DNA from: GCA-003244245 sp036378735
GTDB taxonomy: Bacteria; Actinomycetota; Actinomycetes; Mycobacteriales; Pseudonocardiaceae
NCBI GenBank assembly: GCA_036378735.1
Contig: DASUVX010000145.1
Span: forward strand, 46,843-110,842
DNA: 64,000 nucleotides
Reading direction: 5' to 3'
The notes under the pieces were generated by a model, which searched no databases, was not told where the DNA came from, and saw only the letters and a list, made by a program, of their open reading frames with translations. Of the stretch, positions 7,031-17,232 are shown piece by piece; the first letter of the stretch is position 1, and each line of letters opens with the position of its first letter. The position numbers and the translations under genes are program-made.

Positions 7031-8884
7031 CTAGGCGAGGGCGAACTGGGTGTGATGCAGCTGGGCGTAACGGCCGCCTGCGGCGAGCAGTTCTTCGTGC
7101 GTGCCTCGTTCGACGACCCGACCGTCCTCGATCACCAGGATCAGATCCGCGGCGCGGATGGTGGACAACCGGTGCGCGATGACCAGCGCGGTGCGCCCGT
7201 GCAGTGCCTCGGCGAGCGCGGCCTGCACCACCACCTCGGATTCCGAATCCAGATGGGCGGTGGCCTCATCAAGTATCACCACGCGAGGTCGGGCCAGCAG
7301 CAGCCGGGCGATCGCCAGCCGCTGGCGCTCACCGCCGGAAAGGCGGTACCCGCGGTCGCCGACCACCATCTCCAGCCCGTCGGGCAAGGATCGCACCAGC
7401 GGCTCCAGCCGGGCCCGCCGCAGCGCGTCCCACAACTCGCCATCCGGCGCGTCCGGCGCGGCGAAACGCAGGTTGGCCGCGATGCTGTCGTGGAACAGGT
7501 GCCCGTCCTGGGTCACCACGCCCACGGTGTCCCGCAGCGCGGCGAAGGACAGATCGCGAACATCGATCCCGCCCAGCCGCACCGCCCCGGCATCGACGTC
7601 GTACAGGCGCGGGACCAGCGACGCGATGGTGGACTTGCCCGCTCCCGAGGAGCCCACCAGCGCAACCAGCTGCCCGGGCTCAGCGCGGAAATCGACCCCG
7701 TGCAACACCTCGGTACTGCCCCGCGCGTCCAGGGTCGCGACTTCTTCCAGCGAGGCCAGCGATACCTGCGCGGCCGAGGGGTAGGCGAAGTGCACGTTGT
7801 CGAATTCCACCGAGATCTCGCCCGGAGGTACCGCCTGAGCGTCCGTCCGTTCAGTGATCATCGGGCGAACGTCGAGGACCTCGAAGACCCGCTCGAAGGC
7901 GACCAGCGCGGTCATCACGTCGACCCGGGCGTTGGCCAGCGCGGTCAGCGGCGAGTAGAGCCGGGTGAGCAGCAACGCGAGGCTGACCACGGTGCCGGCG
8001 GCGATGTCGCCGCGCAGCGCCAGCCAGCCGCCCAGCCCGTACACCAGCGCCTGCGCCAGCGCGGAGACCAGGCTCAGCGCGGTGAGGAACACCCGTGCCG
8101 ACATCGCGTTGCGCACTCCGATGTCGCGCACGCGGGTGGCCCGGTAGCCGAATTCGGCAGCTTCGGTCTCCGGTCGTCCGAACAGCTTGACCAGGGTGGC
8201 GCCCGGCGCGGAGAAGCGCTCGGTCATCTGGGTGGTCATCGCGGCGTTGTGCGTGGACGCCTCGCGCCTCAACTCGGCCATCCGGGCGCCCATCCGCCGC
8301 GCCGGCACCACGAAGATCGGAAGCAACACCAGGGCCAGTACGGTGACCTGCCACGACAGGGTCAGCATCACCACCAGCGTGAGCACCAGCTGGATCACGT
8401 TGGTGACCACTCCGGACAGCGTGGAGGTCAGCGCGGTCTGCGCGCCGATGACATCGTTGTTGAGCCGGCTGACCAGCGCCCCGGTGCGAGTACGGGTGAA
8501 AAACGCGACCGGCATCCGCTGCACGTGCTCGAACACGGCGCGGCGCAGGTCGAGGATCAGCCCCTCGCCGATGCGGGAGGACTGCCAGCGCGATGCCAGC
8601 CCGATCCCCGCGTCGAGCACCGCCAACCCCGCGATGACCAAGGCCAGCCCGACGACCAACGCGGTCCTGGAATGCCCGACGATGCCGTCGACGACGCGCC
8701 CGGCCAGCAGCGGCGTGGCCACCGTGAGCACCGCCGACACAGTGCTGAGCGCCAGGAAGATCAGCAGCGACGTCCGGTGCGGCTTGGCGAAGCCCATGAT
8801 CCGGCGCACCGTGCCGGGCGCGAGCGAGCGAGGTGTGCTGCCCTGGCGAGCCACGCTGGTCAGCAGGCTCCACGTATTGTCCAT
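7031..8884 (-). CDS. ABC exporter, fused transmembrane and ATPase domains (MsbA/MDR type)
   Basis: This 617-residue half-transporter carries an N-terminal six-helix ABC_membrane domain (about residues 40-330) and a C-terminal nucleotide-binding domain. Visible motifs are Walker A GSSGAGKST, Q-loop VTQDGHLFHDS, signature LSGGERQR, Walker B VVILDEATAHLD and the switch IAHRLSTI. It probably acts as a homodimer exporting a hydrophobic substrate that cannot be deduced here. The ATG is preceded by GGAGGA. It stands alone in its transcription unit, between the hairpin repeat and the QueA-like pseudogene. Confidence 0.9.
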   Translation of the reverse strand: MDNTWSLLTSVARQGSTPRSLAPGTVRRIMGFAKPHRTSLLIFLALSTVSAVLTVATPLLAGRVVDGIVGHSRTALVVGLALVIAGLAVLDAGIGLASRWQSSRIGEGLILDLRRAVFEHVQRMPVAFFTRTRTGALVSRLNNDVIGAQTALTSTLSGVVTNVIQLVLTLVVMLTLSWQVTVLALVLLPIFVVPARRMGARMAELRREASTHNAAMTTQMTERFSAPGATLVKLFGRPETEAAEFGYRATRVRDIGVRNAMSARVFLTALSLVSALAQALVYGLGGWLALRGDIAAGTVVSLALLLTRLYSPLTALANARVDVMTALVAFERVFEVLDVRPMITERTDAQAVPPGEISVEFDNVHFAYPSAAQVSLASLEEVATLDARGSTEVLHGVDFRAEPGQLVALVGSSGAGKSTIASLVPRLYDVDAGAVRLGGIDVRDLSFAALRDTVGVVTQDGHLFHDSIAANLRFAAPDAPDGELWDALRRARLEPLVRSLPDGLEMVVGDRGYRLSGGERQRLAIARLLLARPRVVILDEATAHLDSESEVVVQAALAEALHGRTALVIAHRLSTIRAADLILVIEDGRVVERGTHEELLAAGGRYAQLHHTQFALA

Positions 8885-8944
8885 CTAGCGTCCTCCATGC
8901 TGCGCGCACCTCGTCGCCTGGACTGTAACCTCGTGATCACCGGG

Positions 8945-10050
8945 TTATTCCGATGAGCGGAATGGCCGATTCCCTTTGGTCCCAGTGCCGCGTTCGGGCA
9001 GAAACAGCGTCGAATCCCCGAACTCATGCCACAAGTAGCGGCGTCGCACCGCAGCGGCGTAGGCGGCGCCGACCAGTTCGGCGCCGACGACGGCCTCGAG
9101 TAACAGCAAGTGGCTGGCTTGGGGCGCGTGCAACCCGGTGATGAGCCCGGTGACGATTCGGGCCGGATGATCGGGACTTACGACGAGGTCAGTCCACCCG
9201 TGCGCGGGCTCGATCAGGCCGCCGGGTCGGGTCGCTGTCTCCAGCGCGCGCACCACGGTGGTACCCACCGCGACGACTCGCTGCCCGGCATCGCGGGCGC
9301 TGCGGACCAGCCGTGCGGTGGGCTCGGGTACCTCAAAGCGCTCCGGCGCCGGCGGTTCGTGCAGCTCGGGGCTGGACACCCCGGCGTGGAGCACGACCGG
9401 GGCGAGGGTGATGCCCGAGGCCATCAGCCGCACCAGCAGCGGCGCGGTGAACGGGCGCCCGGCGCTGGCCATCTCGGCGCTGCCCGGCTGCGGGCGTACA
9501 CCGTCTGGTAATCCGCCAACGGGTACTGCTCGGTGAGGTAGCCGTAGCCGATCGGGCGGCCATGCTCAGACAGGTACTCCACAAGCGGGGTCGGCGGCGT
9601 CACCACCGCCCGCCACAACCGGCTCGGATCCCCACGGGGCGCGAAGTCGGGGTAGGGCGCACTGAGCAGGAGTTCAACGTCTCCGGGCAGGTGCAACCGC
9701 TGCCCCAGCTGAGTTGTCAGGTCGGGTCCGCGGCCGTCGAGCCGGCGGATTTCCACCACCCACTCTCCGGGGTTCAAAGAGGTGGCGATGTGCACCGGGA
9801 CAGCCTGACCATCGTGGCGACGTCCTCGTACCGCCGCCGGCAGGGTGGCGGAGGTGTTGACCACGACGAGGTCGCCGGGTGCGAGCAGAGTGGGCAGGTC
9901 GGCAAATCGCCGGTGCTCGATCCGGCCAGGTCGAGCGACCAGTAGCCGGACCCCGTCGCGTGGCACTCCGCGGCGTTCCGGTGGACCGGTGGCTTCGCTT
10001 CCCGGCGGCAGCGTGAACCGCGCCGTGGGCTGGTCGGCGGTTATGGTCAC
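8945..10050 (-). pseudogene. QueA-like SAM:tRNA ribosyltransferase-isomerase, frameshifted
   Basis: QueA transfers and isomerises the ribosyl moiety of SAM onto 7-deazaguanine in tRNA. The N-terminal part (GTG 10050, RGVPRDGVRLLVARPG, GDLVVVNTSATLPA, LTEQYPLADYQTVYA) and the C-terminal part (MASAGRPFTAPLLVRLMASGI, VGTTVVRALE) are both well conserved but lie in different frames. The shift falls near 9485-9495, where restoring one base rebuilds the family's PGSAEM-SAGRPFT junction and gives about 368 residues. The GTG overlaps the SDR stop as GTGA, so the two genes are coupled. No other queuosine gene is visible, so the true substrate may differ. A sequencing error is possible. Confidence 0.75.
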
Positions 10051-10772
10051 CGGCCCGCCTCCGCCAGGAGATCCGCAGCCCGGTACCGGCCGCTGGGCAG
10101 GTTCCCTTCGGCGAGTGCCAGCAGCGCGGGTACCACGCACTCCGGTGCCGGCCGGTCGCTGATGTCCTCGCCCGGGAAGGCCTGCTGATGCAGGTCAGTG
10201 GCCATGTCGCCGGGGTCGAAGGCATAGACCCGCAGATCGGGGTGCTCCACTGCGAGCACCGCGGTGAGTTGGTCCAGCGCGGCCTTGGCCGAGCCGTAGC
10301 CGCCCCATCCCGGGTAGGGCTCCACCGCCGCGTCGGACGAGACGTTGACCACTCGTCCAGCGCGGCGCGCAAGCTGCGGCAACAGCGCCTGGAACAGCGC
10401 AAGCGGAGCCAGCGTGTTCGCCGCGTAGACCTGCTCGAGCATCTCAAGGGGGTAGTCGGCGAGGTGGGGCTGCGGGCTCGGGCCCAGCACGCTGGCGTTG
10501 TTCACCAGCAGATCCAAGCCGCCCGCCTCGGCCGACGCGGCGGCCAGCCGCAGGCGGTGGCGAGGATCGCGCACATCCCCGGGCACCGCGGTCACCGCGT
10601 GCCGGCTTTCGATCTGGGCGACCAGCTCGGTGAGCGGCACGGGATCACGGGCATCGATCACCACATGCCAGCCGCGGCGCACGAGGCTGATGGTCAATGC
10701 CCGACCCAACCCGCGGCTGCCGCCGGTCACCAGAGCCACCGGCAGCGGGTGAACTGCATTTTGCTGCGTCAT
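10047..10772 (-). CDS. SDR-family NAD(P)-dependent oxidoreductase
   Basis: This 241-residue classical short-chain dehydrogenase has the cofactor loop TGGSRGLG, NNAS, the catalytic Ser in VNVSSDA and the YGSAK active-site Tyr/Lys pair. I chose ATG 10772 because upstream sequence is occupied by the SoxR-type operator. It is divergent from soxR and appears to be the first gene of a unit with the QueA-like gene. Control by SoxR is inferred from the operator, as Streptomyces SoxR regulons include small NAD(P)-dependent reductases. The substrate is unknown. Confidence 0.88.
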   Translation of the reverse strand: MTQQNAVHPLPVALVTGGSRGLGRALTISLVRRGWHVVIDARDPVPLTELVAQIESRHAVTAVPGDVRDPRHRLRLAAASAEAGGLDLLVNNASVLGPSPQPHLADYPLEMLEQVYAANTLAPLALFQALLPQLARRAGRVVNVSSDAAVEPYPGWGGYGSAKAALDQLTAVLAVEHPDLRVYAFDPGDMATDLHQQAFPGEDISDRPAPECVVPALLALAEGNLPSGRYRAADLLAEAGR

Positions 10773-10786
10773 GCCGCGAGCATGTA

Positions 10787-10806
10787 ACTTGAAGCTCACT
10801 TCAAGT
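10787..10806. promoter_or_regulatory. SoxR-type operator between soxR and the SDR gene
   Basis: ACTTGAAG and CTTCAAGT form perfect 8-base half-sites around a 4-base centre (CTCA). This dyad sits 15 bases from the SDR start and 20 bases from the soxR start, the layout expected for a MerR-family regulator controlling a divergent target and itself. Confidence 0.8.
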
Positions 10807-10826
10807 CAAGGAATTGGCGGAGGCGG

Positions 10827-11330
10827 ATGGACCGCACTGATCTGCTCCCGATCGGCGAGATAGCCCGCCGTGCCGGGCTGGCGACCTCGGCGCTGCGGTA
10901 CTACGAGCGGCAGGGGCTCATCAGCGCCGTCCGCACCTCAGGCGGGCAGCGGCGCTACCAGCGCAACATGCTGAGACGGCTGGCCTTCATCCGCGCGGCC
11001 CAAAGTGTCGGGCTCTCGCTGCAAGAGATCCGAACCGCGCTGGATACCCTGCCGGCGCAACGGACACCTACCACGGTGGACTGGGCACGACTGTCCCGCT
11101 CCTGGCGTAGCCGGCTCGACGAGCAGATCGCTGGACTCACCGCGCTGCGAGACGGGCTCACCTCGTGCATCGGCTGCGGTTGCCTATCGCTGCGCCGGTG
11201 CAGACTGTCGAACCCCAACGACACCGCCGCCGGCTACGGTGCCGGCGCCCGTTACCTGCCACCGGCCCTGCGCCGACCGCTCGACGCGACCCCGCGCTCA
11301 ACTCCGCACGATGAACCCGCGCCGCCCTAG
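10827..11330 (+). CDS. soxR: Redox-sensing transcriptional activator SoxR
   Basis: This is a MerR-family dimeric regulator with a [2Fe-2S] cluster. The N-terminal winged HTH reads IGEIARRAGLATSALRYYERQGLI, followed by a dimerisation helix. The cluster motif is C-IG-C-G-C-LSLRR-C at residues 114, 117, 119 and 125, followed by LSNPND, which identifies SoxR rather than other MerR proteins. Total length is 167 residues. The C-terminal 30 residues beyond the cluster are Pro/Arg-rich and likely disordered. The start ATG has a GGAGG site four bases upstream. In actinobacteria SoxR usually answers redox-active compounds rather than superoxide itself. Confidence 0.95.
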   Translation: MDRTDLLPIGEIARRAGLATSALRYYERQGLISAVRTSGGQRRYQRNMLRRLAFIRAAQSVGLSLQEIRTALDTLPAQRTPTTVDWARLSRSWRSRLDEQIAGLTALRDGLTSCIGCGCLSLRRCRLSNPNDTAAGYGAGARYLPPALRRPLDATPRSTPHDEPAPP

Positions 11331-11384
11331 GTCCACAGTGCTGCTACCGACACCAGCACTACGTACGCGCATGGTAGAAAGACC

Positions 11385-11605
11385 AGCACGCCACCGGGAA
11401 GCTGTTCACCGAGTTCCTCGCTGCCCGCGGCGAGGGCGCTCAGGAAGCGACCCTCAAGGTTCGCGTCCAAGCGGCAGCAACGCTAGCCGCACTGGCGGTC
11501 GCGCTCAGCGCGGGTGCAGTCCGGCTGCGCCGAGCAGCTGCTGCCCTGGTCGATCGTGCTTTTCGCGCCTACGTCACGGTCTCAAAAACAGGCCCTGAAC
11601 CAACG
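11385..11605 (+). pseudogene. Possible remnant of a TetR-type regulator C-terminus
   Basis: One frame of this otherwise empty spacer reads KLFTEFLAARGEGAQEATLK and then VRVQAAATLAALAVALS, which resembles the ligand-binding C-terminal half of TetR-family proteins. An in-frame TAG lies just upstream and no HTH domain is present. I give low weight to this. Confidence 0.2.
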
Positions 11606-11621
11606 ATGACGATCGGGAAGT

Positions 11622-11831
11622 TTACTTCTTCTTCGTACGGGTGGCGCCGCCACGACCACGCAGCGTCACACCGGACTCTGAAAGTACCCGGTGGACAAAG
11701 CCGTATGACCGCCCGGTCGATTCAGCCAGCGCCCGGATGCTGGCGCCCTTCTCGTACTTCTTCTTCAGCTCGGATGCGAGCTTGTCCCGAGCCACACCGG
11801 TGATCCGGCTGCCTTTTTTAAGGTCGGCCAC
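11622..11831 (-). CDS. Small basic helix-turn-helix protein (Rv1473A-like)
   Basis: This 69-residue, Lys/Arg-rich protein carries a resolvase-type HTH (YEKGASIRALAESTGRSYGF, then VHRVLSESGV) and a basic tail. I recall close relatives throughout actinobacteria, including Rv1473A, which sits next to the ABC-F gene Rv1473, as here. It is probably a DNA-binding protein, but no function is established to my knowledge. It is downstream of the ABC-F gene on the same strand, separated by 210 bases. Confidence 0.88.
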   Translation of the reverse strand: MADLKKGSRITGVARDKLASELKKKYEKGASIRALAESTGRSYGFVHRVLSESGVTLRGRGGATRTKKK

Positions 11832-12041
11832 CTCGAAACGCCTTTCTTCCGACGGCAGAAGAGCCGGTCACGGCCCTTGCGGCAATGATCGACCAGGTTA
11901 GCGATCTCCGCCAGACGATCTCCGGGTGGATCTGTGAGCGGTATCCCTAGCGGGCCCAGATGCGCGATATAGCCCCAAAACCGCCAAACGGGATCGAACT
12001 AGAAGAGTTTGGAACACGCAGCGTAAGTATAAGGTCACCCG

Positions 12042-13667
<1,626 letters not shown>

Positions 13668-13811
13668 GTGAGGTGACTCCAAAGGTGGTCGCCGGCAGGG
13701 GTACTTCCCCACGCGCCGCGGCGTGCGGGGCCCAGCAGCGCATCAGCTTGTCGCGACCACGGAGCCATCCTACCTACCGACCGCACCCCATTTATCCCGC
13801 CGCCACGCGTC

Positions 13812-14504
13812 TCACGGATGCTGGTGCAGCATGCCGCGCTCGCCGAGCTGGACCTCGACACAGCGGACCCGCCGGGCGGCCTCATCCAGGACTGCACGGC
13901 GCGGCTGCGCAACGGCGAGCACCCGAGGCTCGGCGTGTTCGAGTAACCCGGTCAACCGCGGGTCCCCGGCCACCGTGCGCAACGCTGCGGTATCTCCACC
14001 GAGAACGACGGCGTCCAGTTCGGTGGCGCGGGGCAGCAGTACCCGCGCCGCGGCATCCGCTGCGGCGCGCAGCGCCATCCGTGCCTGGCCCTCCCGCCGG
14101 CGGGCGAAACGTTGCTGGGACTGTCCACCCGCCGCGCTACGCCCGTGTACCGGCCGGCTGCCCGTCGCGGAGACGAGCACCACCCCGGCCCGGGCGATGC
14201 CCACGCTGTACCCACCCAGGCGTACCAGGAGCAACCCGATCGTGCGCACCGCCAGGGCGTGGTTGAGCAGGTCATCCACGGCAAGGCCGGCCCGTTGCGC
14301 AGGGGGCACCGCCAGCGGTCCGAATGGCACCGGCATGGACGCTAACCACCCGTCAACAGCGCCCACCTCCACTCGCCACGGCTCAACCGTGGTGGCCAGC
14401 GCACCGCCATGATCGGCCACGAAGCGGTCCAGGAACCTGGTCAGCCGCTCCGGCTCCACCTCCACCGCACGCCCCCCGCCGGCAAGTTCCCGGATGCGGC
14501 CCAT
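13812..14504 (-). CDS. acVLRF1-type peptidyl-tRNA hydrolase (Vms1/eRF1-like)
   Basis: This 230-residue protein matches the actinobacterial Vms1-like release factor family, thought to release nascent chains from stalled ribosomal complexes. The catalytic GGQ is at residues 126-128 within the segment GGQSQQRFARRREGQ, preceded by LGGYSVGIARAGVVL. The ATG at 14504 (MGRIREL) is chosen because upstream sequence belongs to the divergent lycopene cyclase promoter. The gene lies between ABC-F, another ribosome-linked factor, and the cyclase. Confidence 0.85.
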   Translation of the reverse strand: MGRIRELAGGGRAVEVEPERLTRFLDRFVADHGGALATTVEPWRVEVGAVDGWLASMPVPFGPLAVPPAQRAGLAVDDLLNHALAVRTIGLLLVRLGGYSVGIARAGVVLVSATGSRPVHGRSAAGGQSQQRFARRREGQARMALRAAADAAARVLLPRATELDAVVLGGDTAALRTVAGDPRLTGLLEHAEPRVLAVAQPRRAVLDEAARRVRCVEVQLGERGMLHQHP

Positions 14505-14537
14505 GAGCGGCAGGTTACGCCCGCGTAACGTGCAACT

Positions 14538-15743
14538 GTGATCGATGTGCTGGTGGCCGGAGGCGGTCCGGCGGGGTGGGCGGTAGCGGCGGCGTGTGCG
14601 CGGCTGGGACTGGTCACCGAATTGGTGGACCTCGCGCCGGACCGGCAGTGGCGGGCTACCTACGGTTCGTGGCGGGCTGAGCTGCCCTCCGACATCGATC
14701 CTGCGGTGGCGGCGGCCGGCCAGGGCGAGGCGATCGGCACCACCACGCACCAGCTAGGTTGGGAATATGTGGTGTTGAACAACACCGCGTTGCGGGACGG
14801 GTTGGCCACCGCGCCCGTCACAGTGGTGAAGGGACGGGTGCGTGCCGCCCGGCCAGATCCGGAGGGGGTCACCGTCGAGGTGGACGGCGGGCAACGGCGG
14901 GCAGCCGTTGTCCTCGACGCCACTGGCGCGCCACGTACGGTGCTCGGTGCTGCTGCCCGCGGTGCATCCGCCGAGCAGACTGCGGTAGGGGTGCTGGTCG
15001 AGGCTGACGCCGTGCGGAGATTGGTGACTCCGGGCAACGCGTTGTTCATGGATTGGCGGCCACACCATGGCGAGACCGGATGGCCGACGTTTCTCTACGC
15101 GGTGCCGGTGACGGCGGATCACATACTGCTCGAGGAAACCTCCCTGGCCCGCCGCCCCGCGCTCGGGCTGGGGACGCTACGTCGCCGGCTGCACGCTCGA
15201 CTGGCATACCACGGCATATCAGTGCCGCCCGGTGGCGAGGAGCGGGTGCGAATTCCGGTGGACCGACCGCTGCCAAGCCCCGGCGACCGGCGCGGACCTG
15301 TGGTGGCGTTCGGGGCGGCCAGCCCGCTGGTGCATCCCGCCACCGGCTACAGCGTGGCCACGGCATTGCACCTGGCGCCTCGGGTGGCCGTCGCCGTGCG
15401 GGACGCGCTGCAGCGCAGCGGCTCCGCTGCGGCGGGCGCCGCGGCCTGGCGCGCGGTGTGGAGCCCGGCTGCGCTGGCGGTGCACGCGCTGCGACGCCGG
15501 AGCCTGGAGTCCCTGCTGCGGTTCCCGCCGGAGCTGGTGCCAAGGTTCTTCGACGTGTTCTTCGCGCTTCCCCAGCGGCATCGTTGGACCTATCTCACCG
15601 GTCGCGAGGATGTCCAAGGTAGCGCCGCTGCGATGGCCGCTCTGTTCGCTGCCTCTCCGTGGTGGCTGCGCCGGCGATTGGTCGTCGGCGCCCTCGATCT
15701 ACGTTCAAGCTCGACCCTGGGCGACGAACTGCACACCGGCTGA
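14538..15743 (+). CDS. Lycopene cyclase, CrtL/CrtY type
   Basis: This 401-residue flavoprotein has an N-terminal dinucleotide-binding fold (VLVAGGGPAGWAVA) and cyclase signatures: ATYGSWRAEL, LFMDWR, TFLYAVP, LEETSLARRP and GAASPLVHPATGYSVA. The family cyclises the ends of lycopene to beta or epsilon rings at the membrane. No phytoene synthase or desaturase is nearby, so the gene is an orphan in this window. Its ATG is 33 bases from the divergent acVLRF1 start, so the two promoters must overlap. Confidence 0.88.
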   Translation: MIDVLVAGGGPAGWAVAAACARLGLVTELVDLAPDRQWRATYGSWRAELPSDIDPAVAAAGQGEAIGTTTHQLGWEYVVLNNTALRDGLATAPVTVVKGRVRAARPDPEGVTVEVDGGQRRAAVVLDATGAPRTVLGAAARGASAEQTAVGVLVEADAVRRLVTPGNALFMDWRPHHGETGWPTFLYAVPVTADHILLEETSLARRPALGLGTLRRRLHARLAYHGISVPPGGEERVRIPVDRPLPSPGDRRGPVVAFGAASPLVHPATGYSVATALHLAPRVAVAVRDALQRSGSAAAGAAAWRAVWSPAALAVHALRRRSLESLLRFPPELVPRFFDVFFALPQRHRWTYLTGREDVQGSAAAMAALFAASPWWLRRRLVVGALDLRSSSTLGDELHTG

Positions 15744-16061
15744 GTGTGCAGGCGTCCTTGGTTGGACTATCTGGGTGTCGCCCGATCGGGAGGGCTTGCC
15801 CGAAGACTGCTGATGCACGTAGCTTGCGACAAGGTGGACTCCGAATCCTTGGGCGAGAAGCAGCGCATTCGCTCGTGCCGATTGCCGGCGATTGTCCAGG
15901 TGAACACCCGCCGCGGTCGGTGACCTGGCCCGCAGCTCCCGCCAAGATGTGGCAACAAGGTATCGCATCTATCTTGCATCTACCTCTCTAGGGCAGCTAT
16001 CGTCACGCGAAAGACTGAAAGCAGGCGTTCCTCAGCGTGACATGGCGAAGTGAGGGAGCTC
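15744..16061. other. Intergenic region with a helical-turn direct repeat
   Basis: I see no credible gene here. GCATCTA occurs twice, at 15965-15971 and 15976-15982, 11 bases apart, about 85 bases upstream of the Ni/Co transporter start. This could be a regulator site, but I find no metal riboswitch signature and no clear inverted repeat. Confidence 0.3.
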
Positions 16062-17213
16062 ATGAACGCCCCAAGCCCGATTGTCTCCGACTCCGGCTTC
16101 GCCCGCTTCCGTGCCAGCCTCAACAAGGGCGATCGGGCCTCCATCGGCGGCATGTATGGATTCATCGTCTTGCTTCATCTGATCGGCTTCGGGGTACTGC
16201 TGGCGTTCGTCGTCCCGAGGGGCTACAACCTCGGCGCCACTGGCATCTACGGCGTTGGCGTCGGCGTCTTGGCGTATACCTTCGGTCTGCGGCATGCCTT
16301 CGATGCCGATCACATCGCGGCGGTCGACAACACCACCCGAAAGCTCATGGCCGACAACGCCGAGACGGGCAGCACGCGCAAGCCGCTGTCAGTGGGGTTC
16401 TGGTTCTCCCTGGGGCACTCCACGATCGTTTTCATGCTGACTTTCTTGCTCTCTGTGGGGGTGAAAGCCCTCGCGGGGCAGGTTGAGGACGAGTCCTCCG
16501 AGCTGCACTCGGTCACTGGTGTCATCGGCGCGTCGGTGTCCGGAGTGTTCCTGTGGATCCTGGGCATCCTCAACCTGGTCGTCCTTATCGGGATTGTCAG
16601 GGTGTTCCTGCAGATGCGCACCGGCACCTACAACGAGCAGGAACTCGAAAACCAGCTCAACAAGCGCGGCTTCATGAACCGCATCCTGGGCGGTTTGACC
16701 AGGTCGGTCCGCAAACCCTGGCACATCTACCCGGTCGGCGTGCTGTTCGGGTTGGGCTTCGACACCGCGACTGAGGTCGGCCTGCTGGTGCTGGCCGGCG
16801 GGGCTGCGGCGTTCAGCCTGCCTTTCTACGCGATCCTGATCCTGCCTATCCTGTTCGCTGCCGGGATGTGCCTGATGGACACCACTGACGGCGTGTTCAT
16901 GAACGCCGCGTATGGCTGGGCCTTCGCCAAGCCGGTCCGCAAGGTCTTCTACAACATCACCATCACCGCGCTGTCGGTGGCCGTCGCACTGATCATCGGC
17001 ACCATAGAGCTGATCGGTGTGCTCGATGACCAGGCCGGTATCGTCTCAGGGCCGCTCGCGTGGATCGGGTCGATTCCGCTGGACTACGCCGGCTACGGCA
17101 TTGTTGCGCTGTTTGTCCTCGCGTGGCTCATCGCGTTGGCCGTCTGGCGGTTCGGGCGGATCGAGGAAAAGTGGTCGGCGAGGCTGGCGCCTAGCCCGAC
17201 AAGCGCGGAATAG
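16062..17213 (+). CDS. Ni/Co permease, NiCoT family (NicT/HoxN-like)
   Basis: This 383-residue, eight-helix protein imports Ni2+ and/or Co2+. The signature RHAFDADHIAAVDNTTRK lies in helix II, and the other family motifs GFWFSLGHSTIV, GFDTATEVGLL and LFAAGMCLMDTTDG are all present. I preferred ATG 16062, which has GAGGGAG four bases upstream, over an in-frame GTG at 16050. The CDF exporter starts 19 bases after its stop, so the two are probably cotranscribed. Confidence 0.95.
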   Translation: MNAPSPIVSDSGFARFRASLNKGDRASIGGMYGFIVLLHLIGFGVLLAFVVPRGYNLGATGIYGVGVGVLAYTFGLRHAFDADHIAAVDNTTRKLMADNAETGSTRKPLSVGFWFSLGHSTIVFMLTFLLSVGVKALAGQVEDESSELHSVTGVIGASVSGVFLWILGILNLVVLIGIVRVFLQMRTGTYNEQELENQLNKRGFMNRILGGLTRSVRKPWHIYPVGVLFGLGFDTATEVGLLVLAGGAAAFSLPFYAILILPILFAAGMCLMDTTDGVFMNAAYGWAFAKPVRKVFYNITITALSVAVALIIGTIELIGVLDDQAGIVSGPLAWIGSIPLDYAGYGIVALFVLAWLIALAVWRFGRIEEKWSARLAPSPTSAE

Positions 17214-17232
17214 CCGGTGCAACGATAGAGAA

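Noticed and set aside
6950..8956. 668-residue open frame on the plus strand opposite the ABC exporter
   Set aside because: The opposite strand encodes a complete ABC exporter; this frame starts inside the hairpin repeat and is His/Gln/Arg-rich noise.
11985..12005. tRNA-like T-loop sequence on the minus strand
   Set aside because: AGTTCGATCCC occurs but the flanking bases do not form a T stem or acceptor.
15744..16061. Cobalamin or metal riboswitch ahead of the Ni/Co transporter
   Set aside because: No B12 box and no NiCo-type paired stems could be recognised.
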